Under the pieces are notes generated by a model that saw only the letters and a program-made list of their open reading frames with translations, was not told the DNA's origin and made no database searches. The translations under genes and the position numbers were made by a program. Shown piece after piece: positions 25,175-33,028 of a stretch of 64,000 nt of DNA (within the stretch, counting starts at the first letter, position 1; every line of letters begins with the position of its first letter). The stretch comes from Bacteroidota bacterium (GTDB lineage Bacteria > Bacteroidota > Bacteroidia > Bacteroidales > Prolixibacteraceae), in contig JAUYMU010000068.1 in assembly GCA_030698405.1 (NCBI GenBank), positions 1-64,000 on the forward strand, written 5' to 3'.

Positions 25175-25938
25175 GGTTTATATGTATCGTTAAAAAATTT
25201 ATCGTTACACCAATTTAACGGATTATTTCGGATGTATTCGGAAATACGTTGAAACGATTCGCTGTTCCGGATAATATGATCGTGAAAACGGGATTGCCAC
25301 CCATAATCTGCATGAATTTCCCGTGCATGAATGGTACAAATACGTTTATATTGGTTCAATATTACACCCAATGTTCCCGGATTCCATTTTTTAGATGCAG
25401 CGGCAGTTCGATTTGTCGGGATGATCGCGGTTGCGGGGATAATTTCATTCACGGGGATGGCGGGGATGGTTTGGTTTGCAGGGATAATTTCATTCGTGGG
25501 GATGGCGGGGAAGGTTTCGTTTGCGGGGATGGTTTTGGTCGTGGGGATGGTTTTCGTGGGGATGGTAGAGACGCCCAAATTGGGCGTCTCTACAACGGAT
25601 GGCGTTTCAATAACGGATGGCGGCGTTTCAACGATTGACGTTTCATCATACCGTCCATTATCCTGTTTGTTGATTATTATTATTCCATGGATATGATTGG
25701 GCATCACAACAAATTCGCCCAATTCAACGAAAAGGAAATGGGTTGGTATTAAATTCCAATATTGTTGAACAATTGTGCCGATTTCGGATAAAATCACTTG
25801 ATCATCAACAATTCCACCAAAATAACATTCCCTGTTTTGGGTACAAATGGTTATAAAATAGGCAGCATTCCACCCATAATCCCAATTTTGTAATCGTGCA
25901 GATGGTATCCGGTATTTATTTTAGAATTTATCCGACAT
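25168..25938 (-). pseudogene. REP-associated tyrosine transposase (RAYT) with an early nonsense codon
   Basis: Single-strand HUH-type transposase that in other bacteria moves REP elements. Reading from ATG 25938 the frame is MSDKF, then TAA (25921-25923), then NKYRIPSARLQNWDYGW and AYFITICTQNRECYF, the normal RAYT N-terminus. The HUH motif NHIHGI is at codons 81-86 and the Tyr region SEYIRNNP near codon 235. After the nonsense codon the first usual start is GTG 25797, which would lose the first beta strand, so I judge the gene inactive. Between the HUH motif and the C-terminal part lies a degenerate I-P-(T/A)-N-rich segment. Part of the gene is copied at 24046-24268. A sequencing error at the stop cannot be excluded. 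Confidence 0.82.
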
Positions 25939-25976
25939 GATGTTTATACAGCAATTTTATCCAGATTAATGTATGT

Positions 25977-26357
25977 TTAGTAAGACAACGTAATTAAAAT
26001 GGTAAGACCGGGAGAATGTGAATACCCCAAACAATACGACCATCTGCCGGTTTCGCTATAATCGTACTTAATTCCGATGGAACTCTTTAGTCCCCAGCCG
26101 CTAACGCCAAAACCGCCGCGCACCGAAAACCTTTCGTACATTTTGAGGATTCCCGAAACGCCCATGAAACCGGTAAAATTATCGAAACCGGTTCCAACAC
26201 CCAGATAAACCTTGGGATATTCATCTGGTTGATTTTCGGTAATGTTTTGTGCGTCTAACTTTATGAGCAAAAATAAGCACAGCGAAAGCAGGATGATTCT
26301 TTTTAAACCGGTTGAATAGTTGAAATGACAGTGTGGAAAGTTTTTGTGGGTTTTCAT
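25977..26357 (-). CDS. Small outer-membrane-type protein, probably truncated, 126 aa
   Basis: The N-terminus has a basic stretch and a signal segment IILLSLCLFLLIKLDAQ. The rest is made of alternating Gly/aromatic strands (VYLGVGTGFDNFTGFMGVSGI, then FSVRGGFGVSGWGLKSSIGIKYDY and WSYCLGYSHSPG), as in small beta-barrel or porin-like proteins of Bacteroidota. It ends abruptly at ITLSY, and the RAYT leader starts about 40 bp further on. Homologous barrels usually have more strands, so the 3' end was probably lost when the transposase arrived. Function not known. Confidence 0.55.
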   Translation of the reverse strand: MKTHKNFPHCHFNYSTGLKRIILLSLCLFLLIKLDAQNITENQPDEYPKVYLGVGTGFDNFTGFMGVSGILKMYERFSVRGGFGVSGWGLKSSIGIKYDYSETGRWSYCLGYSHSPGLTILITLSY

Positions 26358-26655
26358 TTGTCAGATTGTTGGTTTTGGTTTTTCAAATGTATGAAATTCA
26401 TTATTATATGCAATAGATTGTTGTTTGTTTTTTTATGATCATTTTTTTGCATTTCTAATTTTGGCACACTATTCACTTTGCACGCTCTGCATCGGATGCT
26501 GACAAGCCTGCATTTCATAGTAAAAATAATCCGGAGGCCGATCTACACTCCGTTGAGTTATTAAAATGAATATTTTGAGGGATTAAATATGTGTTAAAGC
26601 TTTCCCAAAGTTTATTTTAAAACTGAAAAAACTTTGGGAAGGCTTATGACATCTT
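26358..26655. other. Intergenic region between AsmA-like and OMP-like genes
   Basis: 298 bp with no gene. It contains the inverted repeat at 26597-26645 and otherwise unremarkable AT-rich sequence. Confidence 0.5.
26597..26645 (-). terminator. 17-bp inverted repeat after the AsmA-like gene
   Basis: Arms AAGCTTTCCCAAAGTTT (26597-26613) and AAACTTTGGGAAGGCTT (26629-26645) pair with one mismatch. It starts 11 bp after the AsmA-like stop and has the position of a terminator, but no long T-tract follows. Confidence 0.5.
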
Positions 26656-29600
26656 CTACAACTTTTGCGTAAGCGCTTCGCGAATCATTCGCCGCAGATC
26701 GAGTTGCCGGTTCTGAACCTCGCCCCTCGCCGCCGGGCGATAGAATTCGGCATAGCGGCATTTGGCCAGCCGATATTTCAAATCGTCCAGATTTCCGTTG
26801 ATATCGATGCCAAATTTCAGGGGCAAAGGACTATCAACCACCGAAATATGGTAATCGAAACTCATGTCGAGGTTATGCCTTCCCGCCACCACTCCTTTGT
26901 ATTTGTCCATCACAATCAGGAACGGATAAACATCTATCTCCTGCTTAAATACTGTAAATTCGGCAGATAAGCTGTCCACCTTGTTGTAAGTCTTTTTATT
27001 GAACTTCAGTGTTTTGGCAATTTCGCTGAATGTCTCTCCATCCATTAACACCAGGTTCTGCCCTTTTATGGATGCAGCACCGCGTATAGTTGATTTCTTT
27101 GGATTATAAAGCGAATCCGTGTAGGTTTCGGCCGCCATGTGAAACTCACCTTTTCCACTGAATGAACGCAGCATGGGCATAATCGAATCCACATCAGGAA
27201 TTATTTTCAGCAGTTCGTCAATTTCTACATCGAACATGTGAAAATCAAGCCCCATAAAAAGATGGTTTTTCCGGGGAGTGCGGTACATCGCGGTTAACTT
27301 CATTTTGGCAGCTGTTGTAACAAAATCAAAATCGTCCAGCACCATTAATCCGTCTTTTACCCGCAATTTCCCTTTGATGTCTTTAACTACATCCGGGCCA
27401 TAACTGGCCGTAGCAACATCCACATTCAACTGCAAATCCATTCCTTTCGGAACCATGTACGGCCCCGTTGAAGTTTCGCTGGTTTGTATCGTATCACCCA
27501 GTCCGTTTGTCAGTTGCATCAATTGAATCAGATCAGTTCTGTTGCTCACAAAATCGAAATTACCGCGTAACAGCGAGTCTTTCCTGAAATACGAAATCAC
27601 ATTGTTTAACTTTCCTGAAAGGCTGAAATCAGATTGATCAATTTTCAGTTTGCTTTCTTTGATGTTGAAAACTTCCGGAGTAAAATCCATCTGGATGGAA
27701 GGAATTTCGAGCGGAGATTTGAGTGCAGACATGGAAATTACACCATTGTCCACCTTCACAAATCCATTGGCCTGCCATTGCAGAAAAACATCCTTCTGAC
27801 TTTGATCATTTAGCAGATCGGCGTTCATTTCAATTTTATTCATGCGGGCAGAATCAGCTCCCATCGCCATTTTTAGGTTTGCGCCCGAATACTGAATCTT
27901 CATTTTCGGCTGAACCTTGTCGCTCATATAATAAGCTTTCAGCTTCACATTATCCATCCGGCCATTGCCCGCACCCATTGAAGCAATGAGATCGCTGCTG
28001 TCGAAAGTAACATTCACTTCAGGCTCCAGAATATTTCCTTTTCGCGGCATCATTTCGAATTGCCCGAAAGGCTTTTGTGCGGCAACCTGAATGGTGTCCA
28101 TTTGTGCCGAAACAGAATCAAGCTTAAACGTACAAACCACCTCTGGAATCCGTGTACTGTCTCTGAAATCAGAAGATTCAAGAGAAATTTGGCCGTTCTT
28201 AAAATAGGCCCTGGCTCCATTCTGCATAGCTGCAACCAAACTTTTGGTATTTACCTTTGCACTTACAAACCGCCTGTTTTTTGCTGAAGCCAAAGCATTG
28301 GGTAAACTGAAATCAACTTTCGAATCGTCGGTTTGCAGCGAAATCGTATCGTAAACCATTTTGAAATCAGACAAACTTACAGAACCGGCCAATTTCATTT
28401 TCTCCAGTTGCATCTTTTCGATCTGCAACATTGAGAACCGCGAATTCACCTGACCCGAAACACGTCCATTCAGTTTGGTTTTCATGTCGGCTGGAATCAT
28501 CGGCGCAAATTCCGACAATTCCAAATCGCCTTCGGAAGTCAGATCGCAAAGAATGTCTGTAAAAAGGTGCGTAATTTTTCCTTTGGTCTGAATGGTTGAC
28601 TTCGGTGTTTTGGCACTAAACCTGTCAATCTGTAAATACGAAATATCATCGTTGGTCAAGTCGGAATAAAAGACCACTTCGCCGTTCATCCGGCTCAACG
28701 GAACCGGAAACCCATCGTATTTCAAGGTTCCATCCTGAAGAACGATGCGCATGTCCAGCAGCGGCATTAGCGAATCGGTATATGCTCCCTTGATTTTTCC
28801 GTCAGACGACACGAAACCACCGGCAACAACTCCCTTCAGATACGATTGATAAGACGGCGGAACGAGGGCAAGCATTTCCGCCAAAGGCAGTAATTTACTT
28901 TGGTAATTTATATCGGTAATAATCTGACCGGTAAGCGTATCGTTCTGAACCCTACCATCAAACGCAAGGCCCATGTTATTCACCGACACTTCACTTTTTC
29001 CGAATACGACCATCTGTTTCGATAAAACGACACGGGCAGGCGTTTGGATCGTTACCGATGCATTCTGCAGGTAATTCTCTCCTTCATAAGTCAGCGAAAG
29101 TTTCCCTTTGCTCACGTTCATCTGTGTATCAATAGTATCAGAAATCATCTTTCCTGAAAATTGGGCAGTCAGATCCCGAACTTCAGCCTGAAGTTTCAGC
29201 GATTGATCGATGTACGAAAGCTGGATGTTTTCCAATTCAACATTCTCAATATTGATAAAGCGAAAAGCCATTTCTGATTCTTCCGGAACAGCGGCTGTAT
29301 CTGCCCTGAAAATATCAAAATTGGTGCGCCCCAAACTATCGGTAAACGCGTTTAAGTCGCCATTTCGCAATTGCAGTTCATTAAACACCAACTCATTGCG
29401 TTTCCACCAAGCCGACAAATCGACTATCCCAACAAACTGACCGGCCTGAACCAAAGTATCAAACGGAGCTCCGGAAATGGGATTGATCAGGGCAAAACGG
29501 TTTACTTTTAATCCGAACCGGGGGAAAGTGCTGAAAAAAGTTAGTTCCACTTCGCCAATTTGCGATTCGCAGGTAATATATATGGCTGCCTGTTTACGTA

Positions 29601-29718
29601 CAACCGGAGTAAGTTTTTCAGGAGTAAAAACAAACCACACTGCAACTCCTATGACAATTACAAACAGGAGTATGACCGATGCGAACGTAATAACTACCCA
29701 TTTTAAAACCTTTCGCAT
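26656..29718 (-). CDS. AsmA-family protein, 1020 aa
   Basis: N-terminal TM anchor (VVITFASVILLFVIVIGVAV) then VWFVFTPEKLTPVVRKQAAIY, the usual opening of AsmA/TamB-like proteins that span the periplasm as a lipid-binding beta-taco and support the outer membrane. The body is beta-strand repeats with many short FDI.., LELSEF, LKINQSDF-like patterns; the C-terminus (MSFDYHISVVDSPLPLKFGIDI, with GNLDDLKYRLAKCRYAEF) matches the AsmA C-terminal domain. Length is normal for Bacteroidota members. It starts 3 bp after the stop of a small lipoprotein gene, so both are probably one transcript. Confidence 0.87.
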   Translation of the reverse strand: MRKVLKWVVITFASVILLFVIVIGVAVWFVFTPEKLTPVVRKQAAIYITCESQIGEVELTFFSTFPRFGLKVNRFALINPISGAPFDTLVQAGQFVGIVDLSAWWKRNELVFNELQLRNGDLNAFTDSLGRTNFDIFRADTAAVPEESEMAFRFINIENVELENIQLSYIDQSLKLQAEVRDLTAQFSGKMISDTIDTQMNVSKGKLSLTYEGENYLQNASVTIQTPARVVLSKQMVVFGKSEVSVNNMGLAFDGRVQNDTLTGQIITDINYQSKLLPLAEMLALVPPSYQSYLKGVVAGGFVSSDGKIKGAYTDSLMPLLDMRIVLQDGTLKYDGFPVPLSRMNGEVVFYSDLTNDDISYLQIDRFSAKTPKSTIQTKGKITHLFTDILCDLTSEGDLELSEFAPMIPADMKTKLNGRVSGQVNSRFSMLQIEKMQLEKMKLAGSVSLSDFKMVYDTISLQTDDSKVDFSLPNALASAKNRRFVSAKVNTKSLVAAMQNGARAYFKNGQISLESSDFRDSTRIPEVVCTFKLDSVSAQMDTIQVAAQKPFGQFEMMPRKGNILEPEVNVTFDSSDLIASMGAGNGRMDNVKLKAYYMSDKVQPKMKIQYSGANLKMAMGADSARMNKIEMNADLLNDQSQKDVFLQWQANGFVKVDNGVISMSALKSPLEIPSIQMDFTPEVFNIKESKLKIDQSDFSLSGKLNNVISYFRKDSLLRGNFDFVSNRTDLIQLMQLTNGLGDTIQTSETSTGPYMVPKGMDLQLNVDVATASYGPDVVKDIKGKLRVKDGLMVLDDFDFVTTAAKMKLTAMYRTPRKNHLFMGLDFHMFDVEIDELLKIIPDVDSIMPMLRSFSGKGEFHMAAETYTDSLYNPKKSTIRGAASIKGQNLVLMDGETFSEIAKTLKFNKKTYNKVDSLSAEFTVFKQEIDVYPFLIVMDKYKGVVAGRHNLDMSFDYHISVVDSPLPLKFGIDINGNLDDLKYRLAKCRYAEFYRPAARGEVQNRQLDLRRMIREALTQKL

Positions 29719-29721
29719 CCC

Positions 29722-30081
29722 TTATAGTTTTGTGAACGAGAACGTTTTTCCGAAGTTGTCTTTGTATTTCAGCGAAGTGGCTGTAAGCTCAGTTACCGTA
29801 TAAACTTTGGGCACATTTCCACCCACTTCCATGATGTGAATATGGGTTAATTCCGATTGAACCAAGGTCCATGTAAATGGCTGGGCTTCTGCTTCAGTTA
29901 CATCGTCGCTTGTGTCCCAGGTTCCACCAGTGTAATTGCTCATATATTTATAGTATACTGTACCCGACACCCATTTCCCAATCAAAAACGATTCCTGAAA
30001 AGAAGATTCTTCTTCCTCGCAGGAATTAAAAAGGAGTGAGAACGACACACACACCATCAGGCAAACAATTAACTTTTTCAT
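29722..30081 (-). CDS. Small lipoprotein with a lipocalin-like beta domain, 119 aa
   Basis: Signal MKKLIVCLMVCVSFSLLFNSC is a lipoprotein type with lipobox FNSC. It is followed by an acidic EEEESS stretch that suits surface export in Bacteroidota. The rest (FLIGKWVSGTVYYKY, then FTWTLVQSELTHIHIME and YTVTELTATSLKY) looks like a lipocalin-like or DUF4923-type beta barrel: a G-K-W start followed by strands. Located directly upstream of the AsmA-like gene. Ligand unknown. Confidence 0.75.
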   Translation of the reverse strand: MKKLIVCLMVCVSFSLLFNSCEEEESSFQESFLIGKWVSGTVYYKYMSNYTGGTWDTSDDVTEAEAQPFTWTLVQSELTHIHIMEVGGNVPKVYTVTELTATSLKYKDNFGKTFSFTKL

Positions 30082-30110
30082 AAACGATCAATTTTTAAAG
30101 TAATAAAACA

Positions 30111-31388
30111 TTAGGGGCGCCTATATTTTCCCCGGTAATCTCTTTTCATCAGCGCGGACGCCTGCTTATTATCAACGATCTCATTTTTTACTGAATCCCA
30201 CTTCACCAAAGATCCTGTGTAATGCGAAATCATGGCCAACTGAACAGTGGCTGTTGACTGGAAGGCATCCTCAGGAGTACTATTGATGATACTTTTATCT
30301 TTGGTTCTTACAGCAACAATAAAATTCTCCAAATGATTTTCCTGCATGGAAACAGCGGGAACAGTTAATGTCTCAGCTTTTCCATCTTTTCCCCCTGGAT
30401 AAAGAAATAGTTTCGAATCACCGGCGAAAAGAGATGCTTTTTCCCCGTGAAAAAATATGCCGTTGTTGAACTCTTTGTTCGGATCGCCTGCACCCCAAAG
30501 CCGGTGTTGCCAAACAACCGGAGCTTTCCTGAAGGCCATATTCGCGGTAAGTGTATCAGGAGTTGTAATTTGGTTCTTCATTTCCAAAATACCACCCTTG
30601 GTATAAAATTCTGTTGGCATCGTTTCGTCCATGATCAGCCGGATACCATCAATGAGGTGAATTCCCCAATCAACAAGGTGACCATTACCGTACTCTTTTT
30701 CCAGTCGCCATGCTTTATGAGCAATGCTTGGCCGGTATTCGAGTTTCGGAGCCGGACCGCACCATTCTTCCCAGTCGAGCGAAGCGGGAGGCGCCTGTAT
30801 GGTTGTATCCTGAAGTCCGGGGATATAATTTATCTGTGCTGCTATCTGGTGAACATTTCCAATGGTTCCGTCAGCAATCAGTTCTTTCACCTTTTTGAAC
30901 GCACCACTCTGCCTGCGCTGAAAACCAATTTGTACAATATTGCCTGCCTTTTGAGCTGCCCTGACCATTGCCAAACCTTCCTGAATATCGTAGGCAAGCG
31001 GTTTTTCGCAGTAAATATCGAGTCCTTTTTCGCAGGCCGCAATAAACTGAAGAGCATGCCAGTGCGGAGGCGTTCCGATAAAAACGGCGTCCAATCCTTT
31101 TACATCAAGTAAATCCTGGTAATATTTGAATGTTTGAGGTCTGCTACCCTGAAGTTGCACCAATTCATCAGCACTGTTTTTCAAATGATCGGTATCCACA
31201 TCGCAAACGGCAATTATCTCAACTCCACCAACTTTTAAAGCCGCTTTTGTGATGACCATTCCATACCAACCGGCGCCAATCAACCCGATTTTCAATTTCC
31301 GGTCGGAGGGAAAAGCCGGAACATAAAATGTGGAAACAATCCCGGCAGAAGCAAGTGTGGTTTTTTTAATAAAATTCCTTCGTTCCAT
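30111..31388 (-). CDS. Exported Gfo/Idh/MocA-family oxidoreductase, 425 aa
   Basis: N-terminus MERRNFIKKTTLASAGIVS contains a twin-arginine motif (RRNFIKK) and a hydrophobic stretch, so export by Tat with bound NAD(P) is likely. The Rossmann fold follows with LKIGLIGAGWYGMV near residue 32; the motif YCEKPLAYD near 130 is the conserved EKP of the family. The C-terminal domain has HLVDWGIHLIDGIRLIMDE. Members oxidise or epimerise sugars and inositols or cleave glycosides; the substrate cannot be stated. It stands alone between a lipoprotein gene and a REPIN-like element. Confidence 0.88.
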   Translation of the reverse strand: MERRNFIKKTTLASAGIVSTFYVPAFPSDRKLKIGLIGAGWYGMVITKAALKVGGVEIIAVCDVDTDHLKNSADELVQLQGSRPQTFKYYQDLLDVKGLDAVFIGTPPHWHALQFIAACEKGLDIYCEKPLAYDIQEGLAMVRAAQKAGNIVQIGFQRRQSGAFKKVKELIADGTIGNVHQIAAQINYIPGLQDTTIQAPPASLDWEEWCGPAPKLEYRPSIAHKAWRLEKEYGNGHLVDWGIHLIDGIRLIMDETMPTEFYTKGGILEMKNQITTPDTLTANMAFRKAPVVWQHRLWGAGDPNKEFNNGIFFHGEKASLFAGDSKLFLYPGGKDGKAETLTVPAVSMQENHLENFIVAVRTKDKSIINSTPEDAFQSTATVQLAMISHYTGSLVKWDSVKNEIVDNKQASALMKRDYRGKYRRP

Positions 31389-31494
31389 AATTTGTTCGTT
31401 TTAGTTTAAAAACACATTGACTGCATAAATCTAATTAAAATGTCAATCTGTTTTGAAATTTAAACATCGTGTATATTCCAAAAAGTTGATTATT

Positions 31495-31686
31495 TATCCC
31501 AAAGGGATAAAATTTGAATAACCGCCCCGAGAATCGGGGTGGAAAAGAAATGAAATGGAAATCTCAACCCTGAAAGGGTTGAACTTATATTGTGCAAATA
31601 TTCAACCCTTTCAGGGGTTGCTTGTTCAACTTTCATTCTTCCATGGGTTTCACCCATGGTTATTCAAATTCAGTCCTTTCAGGACT
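31495..31686. repeat. REPIN-like bipartite hairpin element, copy 4 (clearest copy)
   Basis: TATCCC/GGGATA (31495-31509), TTTGAATAACC (31513-31523), CCGCCCCGA/TCGGGGTGG (31522-31542), CAACCCT/AGGGTTG (31565-31581), CAACCC/GGGTTG (31603-31620), CCATGGGT/ACCCATGG (31641-31659), GGTTATTCAAAT, AGTCCT/AGGACT (31672-31686). The left half and right half are inverted versions of the same plan. It fills most of the 337 bp between the thrC end and the Gfo/Idh/MocA start. Confidence 0.85.
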
Positions 31687-31725
31687 ATCTTTCGACTTTT
31701 TAACTTCTCCGATTAGACTGGAAAA

Positions 31726-33027
31726 TTACTTATTCTGCAAGAATTCTTTAAAATCAGCAAATTCAGTACTGATTTCGATCGAAAGTTTTTCGCCTTTCAT
31801 AAACTCAGCCAATTTTTCGGGAAGAGTGACAGTTCCTTTACCCAAAACACTTTCAACGGTTTCGGTAAATTTGGCCGGATGTGCTGTTTCGAGAAAAACG
31901 CCCACTTCACCGGGTTTTAAATTTTCTTCCAATGCGCGATATCCAATGGCGCCATGCGGATCGAGCATATAATTTTCATCTACAAAAACCTGCTTCATTG
32001 TTTCGCGAATTTCCTCGTTCGAATATCGGAAGCCAACAATATCGCCTGAAATTGATTTATGTGAATGTCCGTACAATTCCAGAATGCGGGCAAAGTTACT
32101 CGGATCGCCCACATCCATCGCATTGGCAATGGTAGCAACCGATGCACGGGGTTCGTACTTACCCGATTGAAGATAATTGTAAACAATGTCGTTGTCGTTG
32201 TTGGCAGCAATGAAACGTTTCACGGGGAGCCCCATGAATTTGGCAAACAGCCCGGCTGTAAGGTTTCCAAAATTACCGCTGGGAACCGAAAAAACCACAT
32301 CGCCGGTTATTCCAGCCTCCTGCAAACGCGCATAAGCATTGAAATAATAGAAAGCCTGAGGCAGGAACCGCGCCACATTGATTGAATTTGCCGAAGTCAG
32401 AACCATTGCTTTGTTCAATTCTTCATCAAGAAAAGCCGATTTTACAAGTCGCTGACAATCGTCAAAAGTCCCGTCAACTTCGAGTGCAGTTATATTATTT
32501 CCGAGGGTGGTAAATTGTTTTTCCTGAATGTCGCTCACCAGTCCTTTAGGGTAAAGCACATAAACTTTTATCCCGGGAACCTGAAAAAATCCGTTGGCAA
32601 CAGCGCTACCCGTATCTCCGGAAGTGGCTACCAAAACGTTGACTTCCTTTTCAAATCCGCGAAGAAAATACCCCAGCATCCGCGCCATGAACCGACCGCC
32701 AACATCCTTAAAAGCCATTGTTGGCCCGTGAAACAGTTCAAGCGAATAGATAGAATCGGTTACCCGTACTATCGGGCAATCGAAATTTAGCGTATCATAA
32801 ACAATGTCTTTCAAAACCTGCTCCGGTATATCTTCACCGAAAAACTTTTTTGCCACTTCAAAAGATATCTCCTGAAAACTTTTCGAATAAAGGCTTTCAA
32901 AAAATTTAGGATCAAACTCTTCAATCTGCGTGGGCATAAACAATCCATTATCGGCAGCCAAACCTTTGGTAACAGCTTCCATTAGCGAAACTTCAGGAAC
33001 GGTATGATTGGTACTAAAGTATTTCAT
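31726..33027 (-). CDS. thrC: Threonine synthase ThrC, 433 aa
   Basis: PLP enzyme that turns O-phosphohomoserine into threonine. Landmarks: KYFSTNHTVPEVSLMEAV at the start, FHGPTMAFKDVGGRFMARM near residues 103-121 with the PLP lysine, VLVATSGDTGSAVANGF near 130 and VPSGNFGNLTAG near 247 for phosphate binding. Length is typical. It starts 1 bp after the stop of the apgM-like gene and is the last gene of the threonine operon. The REPIN-like element follows its stop. Confidence 0.95.
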   Translation of the reverse strand: MKYFSTNHTVPEVSLMEAVTKGLAADNGLFMPTQIEEFDPKFFESLYSKSFQEISFEVAKKFFGEDIPEQVLKDIVYDTLNFDCPIVRVTDSIYSLELFHGPTMAFKDVGGRFMARMLGYFLRGFEKEVNVLVATSGDTGSAVANGFFQVPGIKVYVLYPKGLVSDIQEKQFTTLGNNITALEVDGTFDDCQRLVKSAFLDEELNKAMVLTSANSINVARFLPQAFYYFNAYARLQEAGITGDVVFSVPSGNFGNLTAGLFAKFMGLPVKRFIAANNDNDIVYNYLQSGKYEPRASVATIANAMDVGDPSNFARILELYGHSHKSISGDIVGFRYSNEEIRETMKQVFVDENYMLDPHGAIGYRALEENLKPGEVGVFLETAHPAKFTETVESVLGKGTVTLPEKLAEFMKGEKLSIEISTEFADFKEFLQNK

Positions 33028-33028
33028 T

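Noticed and set aside
25168-25797. Complete functional transposase starting at GTG 25797
   Set aside because: This start would omit the conserved N-terminal part (YRIPSARLQNWDYGW and FITICTQNRE) that is clearly encoded upstream after the TAA.
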